64,000 bases of DNA from DATARH01 sp963847345 (GTDB taxonomy: Bacteria > Pseudomonadota > Alphaproteobacteria > ATCC43930 > CGMCC-115725). Each line of letters opens with the position of its first letter. Within the stretch, counting starts at the first letter, position 1. The notes under the pieces were generated by a model. That model ran no database searches. It saw only the letters and a list, made by a program, of their open reading frames with translations, and was not told where the DNA came from. The DNA lies in contig CAWJZU010000039.1 of the NCBI GenBank assembly GCA_963847345.1, forward strand, positions 159,645 to 223,644, read 5' to 3'. This document shows positions 20,008-29,362 of this stretch, in pieces. The position numbers and the translations under genes are program-made.

Positions 20008-20398
20008 CGGAGCCTCATCTAAATTGTGTCGCAAAAGCTGTCGAACCGAGGGCAGTTTAGCCGAACGCGTTTATTTTTCGCTTATCGTGTTTGCTCGCGG
20101 CGACGCCCCCGAAGGCGCCCGCGAGTGCCGCGTCCGGTCATTCGGTCGCTGATGGCGTTTTCACTGCGGGCACCCCGCCGATCCGATTTGCGCGGTGGCC
20201 CCGGAAGCTGGAACAGCGAATTCGAGACACCGAACAGGGGAAGCGGCACGGTCGAACAGGGAAACGTGTCGAACTGTCGATTTCGCTCCGGCGCCGTACC
20301 CATGCTCTCTCGCGGGGGAGCATGGGTATCCATCACGGCTCTCATCATCGCAGGGCACTAAAGCCAAGGCCGCGCCAGTCCAGAGCGCGAGCTTCGCT
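20008..20398. other. Intergenic region, no gene seen
   Basis: About 390 bases between the exported carbonic-anhydrase-like gene and the end of the CAP-RTX gene. Apart from the hairpin at 20297-20328 I see no credible coding region or RNA gene. Confidence 0.6.
20297..20328 (-). terminator. Hairpin downstream of the CAP-RTX gene
   Basis: Perfect 11-bp inverted repeat TACCCATGCTC (20297-20307) and GAGCATGGGTA (20318-20328), about 70 bases past the stop of the CAP-RTX gene. No T-run follows on the minus strand, so termination is only suggested. Confidence 0.4.
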
Positions 20399-21931
20399 TT
20401 AGACGAATTGGAAATCAGCTCCGGTGAGTACCGGTTTATTGGTCAGGGTCGCAATCAGTGTCGATCCTCCCGAACGCGTGCCATTCGCGTCCCAGAAGAG
20501 TTGGCCTGTCGCCTGTTGGTAGATAAGCGTCTCATTTGCTCTCGTCGCAGTCGACCCGAGTACAAAATCTACGCCAGCCTGGGCCAAAGTGCCGGTTCCG
20601 ACTCCTGCTCCGAAACCGCTGTTCTCGAAGTAGAAGATGTCGTCCACCGGACTGAAATCGCTGATCGTGTCACCTGCCTGCGCCGTGCTGGCGAAGAAGA
20701 AGATGTCTCGCCCAGGACCCCCGATGAGGGCGTCCAGGCCCGCGCCGCCGTCCAGGAAGTCGTCACCGGCTCCTCCGCTGAGAGTGTCATTGCCTGACCC
20801 ACCGGACAGCTTATTTGCGGCGCTATTGCCGATAAGAACATTGTTCAGGCTGTTACCGGTGCCGTTGATGGCAGCAGTCCCCGTAAGCGTGAGGTTCTCG
20901 ACAAAGCTGGGAAGGGTGTAGCTGACCGTACTCTGGACAGTGTCGATCCCGCCGGCGTCAGTCGCGCCGCCCACAACGGTCGTCTCCCAGACTGCGTCAA
21001 GCGCGCTATCGACGACATAGGTGTCGTTGCCGGAGCCGCCTAGCAGCGTATCGCCGCCGGTACCGCCGTCCAGGGTATCGTTGCCATCCCCACCTTCGAG
21101 AATATCATCGCCGCCAAGCCCAAAGAGGCTATCGTTGCCACCGAAGCCCCGGATCGTGTCGGCGTTTGCGGTTCCGATAAGTGTATTGCTCAGCGAATCG
21201 CCGTCGATCGGCAAGGATGCCGGAGCGGAGCCGATCAGGTCGAGCTTCACATTCGTATTGCCGACGGACGTTTGAAACGTTTTCGGGCCGACGCCGCTTC
21301 CGGAGAACGTCACCGTGTAGGAACCGGCAGGCACCAAAAGCTGATAGCCTCCGGCCGGGGCGGTGGTCGTTGTGTAGTGGACCCCGGTGGAGCTTACCGC
21401 CGTGACCGAGAGACCGGAAAGCGCTTCGCCGACATCGTAAAAGTGATCGCCATCCTTGTCGTCGAAGGCCACGCCTGTGATGAACGAACCGGTGCCGGAA
21501 TAGGCGAAGTCCACCGTTACCATTGCGACGTTGTATGCTCCAAACGCGCCGACTTCGAAGCCGATCCCGACCTCCTTGAAGCTCGATCTGAGAATGTTGG
21601 CCCGGTGGCCGCTGCTGTTCATGAAGGCGGCGTGCAGGCTGTCGAGCTCATCCACATAGCCCGCCGGATTCCCGGTGCTCGTGTAGCCGATATTCTCGCC
21701 CGCACCCCAGGAGCCGGTGAACTGATAGCCGGCCGCCTGCATCCGCCCCCAGGCGCTCGTGCCGTTGATGCCCGTGTGACTGAAGGTGTCCGTTGCCAGC
21801 ATCCAGGCGCTGTGATCTTCGGAGGAGTCGTTGAGGTAGGTATTGAAGGCGAGCGGTTGGGCGCCGACTTTTGCCCGCTCTGCGTTGATAAGCTCAAGCA
21901 TGTACTGCTCGTACGCGCTGGCATCCGACAT
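20399..21931 (-). CDS. Secreted CAP-domain protein with RTX calcium-binding repeats
   Basis: The start at 21931 has AAGGGGG 7 nt upstream and gives 510 aa. Residues 8-145 are a CAP/SCP (PR-1-like) domain with conserved H40, GEN near 78-80 and GHRANIL (H109). Residues 155-240 are a Cna-B/SdrD-like beta domain with the calcium-binding-looking DKDGDHFYDVGEAL. Residues 255 to about 430 contain RTX nonapeptides (GGNDSLFGLGGDDILEGG, GSGNDTLSGGAGDDFLDGG). The end resembles type I secretion substrates, and no N-terminal signal peptide is present, so ABC-type (type I) export is predicted. No T1SS genes are nearby. Role outside the cell unknown. Confidence 0.88.
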   Translation of the reverse strand: MSDASAYEQYMLELINAERAKVGAQPLAFNTYLNDSSEDHSAWMLATDTFSHTGINGTSAWGRMQAAGYQFTGSWGAGENIGYTSTGNPAGYVDELDSLHAAFMNSSGHRANILRSSFKEVGIGFEVGAFGAYNVAMVTVDFAYSGTGSFITGVAFDDKDGDHFYDVGEALSGLSVTAVSSTGVHYTTTTAPAGGYQLLVPAGSYTVTFSGSGVGPKTFQTSVGNTNVKLDLIGSAPASLPIDGDSLSNTLIGTANADTIRGFGGNDSLFGLGGDDILEGGDGNDTLDGGTGGDTLLGGSGNDTYVVDSALDAVWETTVVGGATDAGGIDTVQSTVSYTLPSFVENLTLTGTAAINGTGNSLNNVLIGNSAANKLSGGSGNDTLSGGAGDDFLDGGAGLDALIGGPGRDIFFFASTAQAGDTISDFSPVDDIFYFENSGFGAGVGTGTLAQAGVDFVLGSTATRANETLIYQQATGQLFWDANGTRSGGSTLIATLTNKPVLTGADFQFV

Positions 21932-22395
21932 CAAGAGTCCCCCTTTAGAGTGGAAGTTCAGACAAGCAGAATAGTCTACCGCAACGCCTTCAATTCGTTT
22001 GATACGAGGGCGCCTCTGGTCACCAATGCTTTCTCGACTGACAGATTTTCCCCCACATCGTTGCGGAAACTCGGCAGGCCTACCGTGGCCTACGCGGATG
22101 CCAAATGTCAACGCCGGTTAATCCCGATACACCAGTCGCGATTTATCTCATTGAGTCCCGCTGTCGCAGCAGGATGGCCCGCGCGATTGCAGCCGCAGAA
22201 GAAACCAGGCGGCTGCTTCCGCCGTGATCAATAGCCGCGCCCAATTCCTCAAGATTTCATCCGGAGATACCCCAAGAACACCTGCTCTGGTTTCGCCGAC
22301 GCAGGTAAAAAATCGAACTGATGACTTGCATCACCGGGGGTTCGGCAGTCGGTGTCTGGGGCTGTACCGTTATCAACGGCAAACAGTGTCGACAG
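21932..22395. other. Intergenic region upstream of the CAP-RTX gene
   Basis: About 460 bases of lower GC than the surroundings, between the CAP-RTX start and the end of the next minus-strand gene. It must hold the CAP-RTX promoter; I see no convincing gene, RNA or repeat. Confidence 0.5.
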
Positions 22396-23535
22396 CTACT
22401 TTTTCTCCAGGTTTGATTTAAGAAAAAACTCCGGCGCCCCGGGACGCGCCCGGATCGCCTCGATCCAGAACCCGGGAGGGTCGCCGGCGGGGCCGTCGGG
22501 CGGAACGATCCGGGTCCATTCGCGGCAGTCGATCAGCACCATCGGCGCGTCGCCGGCGGGCGGCTCGGCCGGGCCGCAGCGCCCGGTCGCCGCGAACGAT
22601 GCCGCCCGCTGCGCGATCAAGGCGGCGCTGAACTGCTTGTTGCCGCGCGCGTTCTGCCACCGTTCCCACCGCGTGCCGCCGAGTTCGCGCGTGAAGTAAA
22701 ACCGCTCGACATGATCGGCCGTGTCGCGGTCGGCACCGCCGTAATGGTCCGAAATCAAAGAGGTCAGCGTCACCGGCGAGCCCTGACCCGGGCCGGCGCG
22801 ATACGCGAACGGCGCGACCCGCCAAATCGTCAGCGCGGAGCTAAGCCGCGTCGGGCACGCCACGCCGTGGCCCCCGCCTGCATCGAGCCGGGCGGCATTG
22901 AGCCGGGCGGTGGTCTGCCCGCGCAGCTCCTCCGGGCGGCTCGGATCGAATTCGAGGATCAGCCACGATCGCCGCAGCGCCTCCGGCCCGACTTCGCCCC
23001 GACATTCGCCGACCCACAGGGCAAAGCCGCCGCCGTCCTCGGTCGCGCCGAACGAGACTGCGCCGGAGGAGATAATGGCGACATCGCCGCCGTCGCTGCC
23101 ACGATCGAAGGTACCGAAGCGGCGACCGCCGGTGCCGAAATCGAACGAGTGCTCGACGACGATCCCGAGCCCTTCCGTCTCGACCGGGTATGAATCGTGC
23201 CGCTGGTAACCGAACGGCTCAGCGGCGCGGTGCTCTGGAGAGGGGTGATCGTGCTTGTGGTACGGCAGCCGTTCTCCGGGTCGCAGATCGCGCTGGCGCG
23301 GGCACGTCGCCTGGCCGTCCAGCGGATTGCGGCCGCTCTGCACCGCTCCGGCTTCGTCGACACAGACGTTCTGGATCATGAAGTCGCGCACCGCTTCTTC
23401 CGCCGCGACAGGCCGGCCGCGCGTAAAAACCGCGTCTGTTAAAAGGACGAGTACGATGGCGCCCGTTCGGAGCATCGCCCCGACACGCAAGCACATGACT
23501 CGTGAACACAAGGAGATGCCGAGGCCGCGCTTCAT
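22396..23535 (-). CDS. Exported protein of unknown function
   Basis: I place the start at 23535 (MKRGLGISLC), because the frame upstream reads low-complexity antisense of the TonB-like gene. Internal ATGs near 23490 and 23475 are alternatives. A hydrophobic leader (LRTGAIVLVLLTDAVFTRG) ends near PVAAEE. The mature part has pairs of cysteines (NVCVDEAG and ATCPRQRDL; GECRGEV; RCGPAE and IDCREW) that could form disulfides, and a HKHDHPSPEH stretch. I do not recognise the family. It is divergent from the TonB-like gene with about 100 bp between starts, hinting at joint regulation. Confidence 0.55.
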   Translation of the reverse strand: MKRGLGISLCSRVMCLRVGAMLRTGAIVLVLLTDAVFTRGRPVAAEEAVRDFMIQNVCVDEAGAVQSGRNPLDGQATCPRQRDLRPGERLPYHKHDHPSPEHRAAEPFGYQRHDSYPVETEGLGIVVEHSFDFGTGGRRFGTFDRGSDGGDVAIISSGAVSFGATEDGGGFALWVGECRGEVGPEALRRSWLILEFDPSRPEELRGQTTARLNAARLDAGGGHGVACPTRLSSALTIWRVAPFAYRAGPGQGSPVTLTSLISDHYGGADRDTADHVERFYFTRELGGTRWERWQNARGNKQFSAALIAQRAASFAATGRCGPAEPPAGDAPMVLIDCREWTRIVPPDGPAGDPPGFWIEAIRARPGAPEFFLKSNLEKK

Positions 23536-23632
23536 ATCCGATGTCTCACGGCGCGACACCTCTTGCGGCCCGGACCGATATCTGGATGCAATGTAGATTG
23601 ATGCTTGCGCCGCTTCCCCGGCGCGAGCCCGT

Positions 23633-24847
23633 ATGATCGGCGCAAGGGATCGAAATGCAACGGGACGCCGCATCGCAAGCGCCTGGATCGGCGACGTGAC
23701 GATATCCCGCCTGCCATTTGCACTGTCATTTCTTGCCCATTCGGCGGCGCTCGCGTTGCTCGCATGGCTCGGAAGCAGGCCACCGTCGCTCCCCGACCAA
23801 TCCGCGCCGCAGACAATCCCGTTGATCTTTATCGAACAAAGCCCCTCATCGGACCAGACCCCGCAATCGGACCAGACGACACCGGCAATGCCCGGCACCA
23901 TCGCCACCGAGCCTTCGGAGGCGGTCGAGCAAAACCCGTTATCCCCGGCGGCAGCGGCCGAGCAACTCCCGTCATTCGACCGGCCAACACCGGCAATGCC
24001 CGGCACCATCGCCACCAAGCCTTCGGAGGCAACGGAACAAAGCCCGTCATCCTCGCTGGCAGCCGAGAAAAATCCATCACTGGACCCGGCAAGACCGGTA
24101 CCGCCGGTCGCGGCGGCTTCCGAGCCCGCCGTGCCGCCGCATTCCTCAATGCCGATCGCACCGGCCTCGGCACCGGAACCTCACGCGGAGGAGCCGGTTC
24201 CGATACCGCAGGAGAAACCGCCGCCCTCAGCTGCGCCGAAACCGGTCGCGCAATCGCAAAAGCCGGAAATGCCCGAGACCGCTCCGGAACAACCGTCCCG
24301 CATGCCGGACAACGCGAGAGCTGCACCTGCACCCCCGCAAATCAAGCCCCCGAAACCGTACAACCCGGCAAGGGCCTCCGTTTCGGCGCCGTCGGCCAGA
24401 ATGGACCGCAAGCCGCCGGCACAATCCTTCGCGGGCCCGACAATGACGCGGCAGGACGCGGCGCTCCCGACCGCGTTGCCGCCCGGCGCTCCGAACACGC
24501 AGCTCGCCGCCGTTCCGCCCTCCGCGGGCGTCGCCCCGCCGCGAAGTCCGTCAACGGCGATCAGCGCGGATTACCGCATCGCACTCAGCAGCTGGTTGGA
24601 ACGCCACAAGATCTATCCTGAGGCGGCGCGCCAGCGTGGCGAACAGGGCAGCGCGATCCTGCGGTTCCGGGTCGGCCGCGACGGCCGCGTTTTAGCGTAT
24701 CATCTGGTGCAGAGCACGGGTCACGCGGCGCTCGATGCGGCCGTCGACGAGATGATGCGGAGCGCAACACTGCCGCCTTTCCCCGCAAGCATGACCCAGT
24801 CCGAGATCGCCGTGTCCGTCCCGATCCGCTTCAGTCTGAGCGGTTGA
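23633..24847 (+). CDS. TonB-family protein with long Pro-rich linker
   Basis: A 404-aa protein with an N-terminal inner-membrane anchor (FALSFLAHSAALALLAWLG, about 29-48), about 270 residues rich in Pro, Ala, Ser, Glu and Gln that would span the periplasm, and a C-terminal TonB domain with the characteristic YPEAARQRGEQGSAILRFRV. An internal near-duplicate (TPAMPGTIATEPSEA and TPAMPGTIATKPSEA, 37 codons apart) shows linker growth by duplication. A GTG at 23696 is an alternative start. No exbB/exbD or receptor is adjacent. Confidence 0.8.
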   Translation: MIGARDRNATGRRIASAWIGDVTISRLPFALSFLAHSAALALLAWLGSRPPSLPDQSAPQTIPLIFIEQSPSSDQTPQSDQTTPAMPGTIATEPSEAVEQNPLSPAAAAEQLPSFDRPTPAMPGTIATKPSEATEQSPSSSLAAEKNPSLDPARPVPPVAAASEPAVPPHSSMPIAPASAPEPHAEEPVPIPQEKPPPSAAPKPVAQSQKPEMPETAPEQPSRMPDNARAAPAPPQIKPPKPYNPARASVSAPSARMDRKPPAQSFAGPTMTRQDAALPTALPPGAPNTQLAAVPPSAGVAPPRSPSTAISADYRIALSSWLERHKIYPEAARQRGEQGSAILRFRVGRDGRVLAYHLVQSTGHAALDAAVDEMMRSATLPPFPASMTQSEIAVSVPIRFSLSG

Positions 24848-25068
24848 TGCGCAGCAGCGACAGCGTCTCACGCATGGCCCAACGCAGCCCGCGGACATCG
24901 GCGATTGTGCCGTTGTGGGAACGCAATCTGTGGTTTTTCTAAGCCGAGCCGAGCCAACGCAATCAGCGTATCCACGCTCGATGCGGATTCGGTCGGAGCG
25001 GCACCCTATATCATCCGACAGAGCGCGGGCGCCGGTTGGCGCTTGCACAGGCCGGAAGGAGAAACGTC

Positions 25069-26238
25069 ATGACCGGGTGCATCGTCGGGTGGGCGCACAC
25101 CAAATTCGGCAAGCACGAGGGGCGCGACATCGAGTCGCTGATCGTCGAGGTCGCGCAGGGCGCGCTCGCCGATGCCGGGGTCGCGGCGGCCGATATCGAC
25201 CAGGTGTTTCTCGGCACGATGAACGGCGGCTTCGTCAAGCAGGAGTTTCCGGCCTCGCTGGTGTTCCAGGCCGACCCGGCGTTTCGCTTCAAGCCGGCGA
25301 CCCGGGTCGAGAACGCCTGCGCCACCGGCTCGGCGGCGATCCATATGGGGCTCAACACGATCGATGCCGGCCGGGCGCGGCTCGTCCTCGTTGTCGGCGT
25401 CGAGAAGATGACCGAGGTATCCGGCGCCGAGGTCAACGACCTCCTGTTGCGCGCCTCCTACCGCAAGGAGGAGGACAACATCGAGGGCGGTTTCGCCGGC
25501 ATCTTCGGCCAGATCGCGCAGAAATATTTCCAGCGCTACGGCGACCAGTCGGACGCGCTGGCGCGGATTGCCGCGAAAAATCACAAAAACGGCGTCTCGA
25601 ACCCGATGGCGCAGATGCAGCGCGATCTCGGCTACGAATTCTGTCGCACCCTGTCGGAGAAAAACCCGATCGTCGCCGGCCCGTTGAAGCGCACCGACTG
25701 CTCGCTGGTGTCGGACGGCGCCGCGGCGGTTGTGCTCGCCGATTTGCAGACCGCGCTGGCGCTGAACAAGGCCGTAGCGTTCCGTGCTGCCGCACAGGTC
25801 AACGATTTCCTGCCGATGAGTCGGCGCGACATAGTCGCGTTCGAGGGGCCGGAACTGGCGTGGAAACGGGCGCTGGCGGCGTCGCGGCTCGGTCTCGACG
25901 ATCTCGATCTGGTCGAGACGCATGACTGCTTCACGATCGCCGAGCTGATCGAATACGAGGCGATGGGCCTCGCGCCTAAAGGCGAGGGCGCGCGCGCGAT
26001 CCTCGAAGGCTGGACCGAGAAGAACGGCAAGCTCCCGGTCAACCCGTCGGGCGGTCTCAAATCCAAGGGCCACCCGGTCGGCGCCACCGGCGTGTCGATG
26101 CACGTACTGGCGTCGATGCAGGTGACGGGCCAGGCCGGCGACATGCAGATCCCGAACGCCAGGCTCGCCGGCGTGATGAACATGGGCGGCGCCGCCGTCG
26201 CCAATTTTGTCAGCATCCTCGAACCGCTGCGGAGCTGA
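25069..26238 (+). CDS. Thiolase (acetyl-CoA acetyltransferase family)
   Basis: The start at 25069 follows AAGGAG by 7 nt; 389 aa, a normal length. The acyl-accepting cysteine is C84 in VENACATGSAA. HDCF and the C-terminal GGLKSKGHPVGATG supply the other active-site residues. The overall pattern (an AHTKFGKH start and an SCP2-like His-Asp-Cys-Phe block) is that of SCP-x/PhlC-type thiolases rather than PhaA/FadA. It probably cleaves or forms a beta-ketoacyl-CoA in a degradation pathway; the reductase gene follows on the same strand. Confidence 0.85.
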   Translation: MTGCIVGWAHTKFGKHEGRDIESLIVEVAQGALADAGVAAADIDQVFLGTMNGGFVKQEFPASLVFQADPAFRFKPATRVENACATGSAAIHMGLNTIDAGRARLVLVVGVEKMTEVSGAEVNDLLLRASYRKEEDNIEGGFAGIFGQIAQKYFQRYGDQSDALARIAAKNHKNGVSNPMAQMQRDLGYEFCRTLSEKNPIVAGPLKRTDCSLVSDGAAAVVLADLQTALALNKAVAFRAAAQVNDFLPMSRRDIVAFEGPELAWKRALAASRLGLDDLDLVETHDCFTIAELIEYEAMGLAPKGEGARAILEGWTEKNGKLPVNPSGGLKSKGHPVGATGVSMHVLASMQVTGQAGDMQIPNARLAGVMNMGGAAVANFVSILEPLRS

Positions 26239-26245
26239 GCCGATG

Positions 26246-26358
26246 CCCCTCACCCCGACCCTCTCCCCGCTCGCGGGGAGAGGGAGTGTGAAGCGTCAAG
26301 TATCCTCGCCCGGGTTGCGGGGAGAGAGAGGGGCCCGCCCGAAGCGTGGGAGGTGAGG
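26246..26358. repeat. Dispersed palindromic repeat (CTCTCCCCGC family)
   Basis: Between the thiolase and the reductase. It reads CCCTCACCCCGACC followed by the palindrome CTCTCCCCGC-tc-GCGGGGAGAG, a spacer, then a second half ending GGTGAGGGG. The same element recurs at 63085-63190 inside the E2 gene, and a related short palindrome lies after rpoC. It could fold into a long hairpin and act as an intercistronic stabiliser or terminator. Confidence 0.7.
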
Positions 26359-26369
26359 GGTTCGCAGCC

Positions 26370-27380
26370 ATGAACACATTCCGCGCCCTGGTACTGCACG
26401 AAGAGGCCGGCAAGATCGTGCCGCGCCTCGAAAGCATCGACGAGTTCCGCCTGCCGCCGGGCGACGTGACGGTGCGGGTCGAATATTCGACGCTGAACTA
26501 CAAGGACGGCATGATCCTGCAAGGGCAGGGCCGTCTCGTCCGGCAGTATCCGCATGTCCCCGGCATCGATTTCGCCGGCACCGTCGAGGAATCTTCTTCG
26601 CCCGAGTTCAAACCGGGCGATCCGGTGATCCTGACCGGCTGGCGGGTTGGCGAAGTGCACTGGGGCGGCTATGCCGAGCGGGCGCGGGTCAAGGCCGAGT
26701 GGCTGGTGCACCGGCCCGCGGGGCTATCGGCAAAGCAGGCGATGGCAATCGGCACCGCCGGGTTCACCGCGATGCTTGCGGTGATCGCGCTCGAACGCCA
26801 CGGCCTCGCGCCGGACCAAGGCGATGTGCTGGTCACCGGCGCTTCCGGCGGGGTCGGCGGTGTCGCGATCTCGCTGCTGGCGGCGCTCGGTTGCCGGGTC
26901 GTCGCCTCAACCGGCCGGCCGGAATTGCGCGATTATCTCGAAAGCCTCGGCGCCGCCGAATTGCTCGACCGCGCCGCGCTGGCGGCGAAGCCGACCCGGC
27001 CGCTCGACCGCGAGCGCTGGGCAGGGGCAATTGACACGGTCGGCGGCAACACGCTGGCCACGATCCTGACCCAGCTCAAATACCGCGCTGCCGTCGCCGC
27101 CTGCGGGCTGGCCGGCGGCAGCGATCTGCCGGCGAGCGTCATCCCGTTCCTGCTGCGCGGCGTCAGCCTGCTCGGCATCGATTCGGTCATGTGCCCCAGG
27201 GACGAGCGCATCGCCGCATGGGACCGACTCGCGCGCGACCTGCCGCTCGACCGCCTCGACCGCATGACCGAAATCGTGCCGCTCGCCGACGTGCCGAGCC
27301 TCGCGCCGCGCATCCTGAACGGCGCGGTGCGCGGCCGCATCGTCGATCGCGGTCGGCGATTCGGCCTCCGATCAGGGTGA
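26370..27380 (+). CDS. Acrylyl-CoA reductase-like (AcuI/YhdH) MDR oxidoreductase
   Basis: A 336-aa zinc-independent medium-chain dehydrogenase starting MNTFRALVLHEEAGK. Diagnostic features are the substrate-domain motif LNYKDGMILQGQGR, PGIDFAGTVEES, the TGWRVGEVHWGGYAERARV block and the NADPH-binding loop TGASGGVGGVAISLL. These match the AcuI/YhdH family, which reduces acryloyl-CoA to propionyl-CoA. Located after a thiolase and a palindromic repeat; probably part of an acyl-CoA pathway. Confidence 0.85.
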   Translation: MNTFRALVLHEEAGKIVPRLESIDEFRLPPGDVTVRVEYSTLNYKDGMILQGQGRLVRQYPHVPGIDFAGTVEESSSPEFKPGDPVILTGWRVGEVHWGGYAERARVKAEWLVHRPAGLSAKQAMAIGTAGFTAMLAVIALERHGLAPDQGDVLVTGASGGVGGVAISLLAALGCRVVASTGRPELRDYLESLGAAELLDRAALAAKPTRPLDRERWAGAIDTVGGNTLATILTQLKYRAAVAACGLAGGSDLPASVIPFLLRGVSLLGIDSVMCPRDERIAAWDRLARDLPLDRLDRMTEIVPLADVPSLAPRILNGAVRGRIVDRGRRFGLRSG

Positions 27381-27454
27381 TTGATCGAAGGCAAGTATCG
27401 GGATGACTCCGACCCGCCCGTCGTTTCGCAAGAAAACCGGCGTGGGTAAGAGAG

Positions 27455-27793
27455 ATGCATAAAAAATCGATGCGAAAGCGCGACCTCGCGGCAGCACAGC
27501 GAGGGCTGATCGTGCAACGGGTGCTGGTCGATCGCTGGACTTTGGCCGAGGCGGGTGCGCCGTTCGGCATGGACGAGCGGCATGTGGCGAGCCTGATTGC
27601 CGCCTATCAGCGGCACGGGATGACGGTGCTGCACAACGAGGCCGCATTCGAGGGCTTGTGGCCGAGCTGGATTGAATTTTGTCTGGGGTGGATCGGAGCT
27701 TGGCGGCGCGGCGGCGGCACGGCCACCCAGCTCGTTGCGCAGCGCGGCAGCTCCACGCCCGACGAGCCGGCCCGGCGCGGGCGCTGGAACTAG
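27455..27793 (+). CDS. Helix-turn-helix protein, transposase-N-terminus-like
   Basis: A 112-aa basic protein. Residues 10-60 (AQRGLIVQRVLVDRWTLAEA, then GMDERHVASLIAAYQRHG) resemble the leading HTH of IS481/IS630-type transposases or related stand-alone regulators. No catalytic domain follows, so it is either a small DNA-binding protein or a transposase remnant. The C-terminal 40 residues are of low complexity and may be non-native. Confidence 0.5.
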   Translation: MHKKSMRKRDLAAAQRGLIVQRVLVDRWTLAEAGAPFGMDERHVASLIAAYQRHGMTVLHNEAAFEGLWPSWIEFCLGWIGAWRRGGGTATQLVAQRGSSTPDEPARRGRWN

Positions 27794-27869
27794 CGGCCCG
27801 GAGTTGGGATAATACCGGGCGATCGGCGGTCCTCCGGTCCCGGAGAGGGCGCTGCGGGGGGATGGGGAA

Positions 27870-28701
27870 ATGCGGGACACGACGATCGCCCGGCGGGCGC
27901 TGCTGGCGCTCGTCGGCGCGCATTGCGGTCCGCGGGTGGGCGGCCGATGCGGCGGAGTCGGGCGTGCGAGCGGCGCGCAAGCGGCCGATTGGCGACGTCC
28001 CCAAGCCCAAACGCAAGCCGCGCACGATAGCGCTCGATCCCGGACACGGCGGCGTTGATCCCGGCGCGATCAGTCCGCACGGCATCAAGGAAAAAACCGT
28101 GACGCTGGCGATGGCCCGCGAGCTTGAGCGTCAGCTGAAGGCGTCGGGCCGGTACCGGGTGGTGCTAACCCGGCGGCGGGATGTCTTCGTTAAGCTGCGC
28201 GAGCGCGTCGCGCGGGCGCGCCGCCACCGGGCCGAGCTGCTGTTGTCGATCCATGCCGACGCACTGCCCGAAGCGGCAATCGGCGGTCTGTCGGTTTATA
28301 CGCTGTCGACCGAGGCTTCCGACCGCGAGACGGCGCTCCTGGCCTCGCGCGAAAACCGGGACGATTTCGTCCCGGGGATCAGGATTTCGAGGCAGCCGCC
28401 GGTCATCGGCGCGATCCTGCTCGACCTCGCGCGGCGGGAGACGGACAAACGCTCGCTTGCGCTGGCGCGCGCACTTGTCGCCCAGGCCGGCCGTGACGTC
28501 CGGCTGCTCCCCAAGCCGCATCGCTCGGCGGATTTTGCCGTGCTGAGCGCGCCCGATATACCTTCGGCCCTGGTCGAGATCGGCTGTCTGTCGAACCCGG
28601 ATGAGGAAAAGCTGCTGCCAACCCGTTCCCATCAGCGCCGGCTCGCTCAGGCTCTGGTGCGCGCGATCGACGATTATTTCGAAGGACTCGTGCGGGTTTG
28701 A
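27870..28701 (+). CDS. N-acetylmuramoyl-L-alanine amidase (Amidase_3), frameshifted in the leader
   Basis: A peptidoglycan amidase exported to the periplasm. The ATG at 27870 begins an RR leader (RDTTIARRALLALVG); a one-base shift near 27920 then moves to the frame that carries the whole enzyme. The Amidase_3 zinc and catalytic residues are all visible: ALDPGHGGVDPG (His), GIKEKTV (Glu), LLSIHADAL (His) and ALVEIGCLSN (Glu). There is no SPOR or LysM domain. The shift lies in the signal region, so it is probably a sequencing error. Confidence 0.85.
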
Positions 28702-28731
28702 TCGTGCCCCCAAAAGGTGCGCTTGTTCCGA

Positions 28732-29358
28732 TCAGCGCAGCGCGACACCGGCCTCGCGCATCGCCGCAAGCGCCCGCAGAAGCGAGCCGTCGAGGTTGAT
28801 GGCGCGCGACGCCGCGAGATCGACCACCACCGCGAACCCCGCTGCGCGCGCGTCGATCGCCGAGTAGAACACGCAGAAATCGGTTGCCAGACCGCACAGC
28901 GTCACCCGCTCGAAGCCGCGCTCGCGCAGGTAGCCGGCGAGACCGGTCGGCGTTTTGCGGTCGTTTTCGCGAAACGCCGAATACGAGTCGATCGTGCGAT
29001 GGAAGCCCTTGCGGATGACCAGCTCGGCATGCGGAACGTCAAGACCAGGGTGGAACGCCGCCCCCGGAGTCCCCTGCACGCAATGGTCCGGCCACAACGT
29101 TTGCTGACCGTAGTCGAGTTCGACCGTATCGAACGGTGCGCGGTCCACATGGGCGCTCGCGAACGAGGTGTGCCCGGCCGGGTGCCAGTCCTGGGTGATA
29201 ACGACATGCGCGAAGCGCCGCGCCAGCCGGTTCACGAGCGGCATGATCTCGTCGCCGTGCGGCACGGCAAGAGCGCCGCCGGGGCAGAAATCGCACTGCG
29301 GGTCGGTCACGATCAGCACACCGGTTTCGCCGGGGCGCTTGCCGGGTGTGCCGGTCAT
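28732..29358 (-). CDS. pncA: Nicotinamidase
   Basis: Hydrolyses nicotinamide to nicotinate in NAD salvage. The 208-aa protein has the isochorismatase-fold catalytic triad D19 (TDPQCDF), K117 (VIRKGF) and C162 (ATDFCV), and the metal site D57-x-H59-x3-H63 (QDWHPAGH). It is the last gene of an apparent operon dgcN-dgcA-pncA, starting 4 bp after the dgcA stop. Confidence 0.92.
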   Translation of the reverse strand: MTGTPGKRPGETGVLIVTDPQCDFCPGGALAVPHGDEIMPLVNRLARRFAHVVITQDWHPAGHTSFASAHVDRAPFDTVELDYGQQTLWPDHCVQGTPGAAFHPGLDVPHAELVIRKGFHRTIDSYSAFRENDRKTPTGLAGYLRERGFERVTLCGLATDFCVFYSAIDARAAGFAVVVDLAASRAINLDGSLLRALAAMREAGVALR

Positions 29359-29362
29359 CGCT

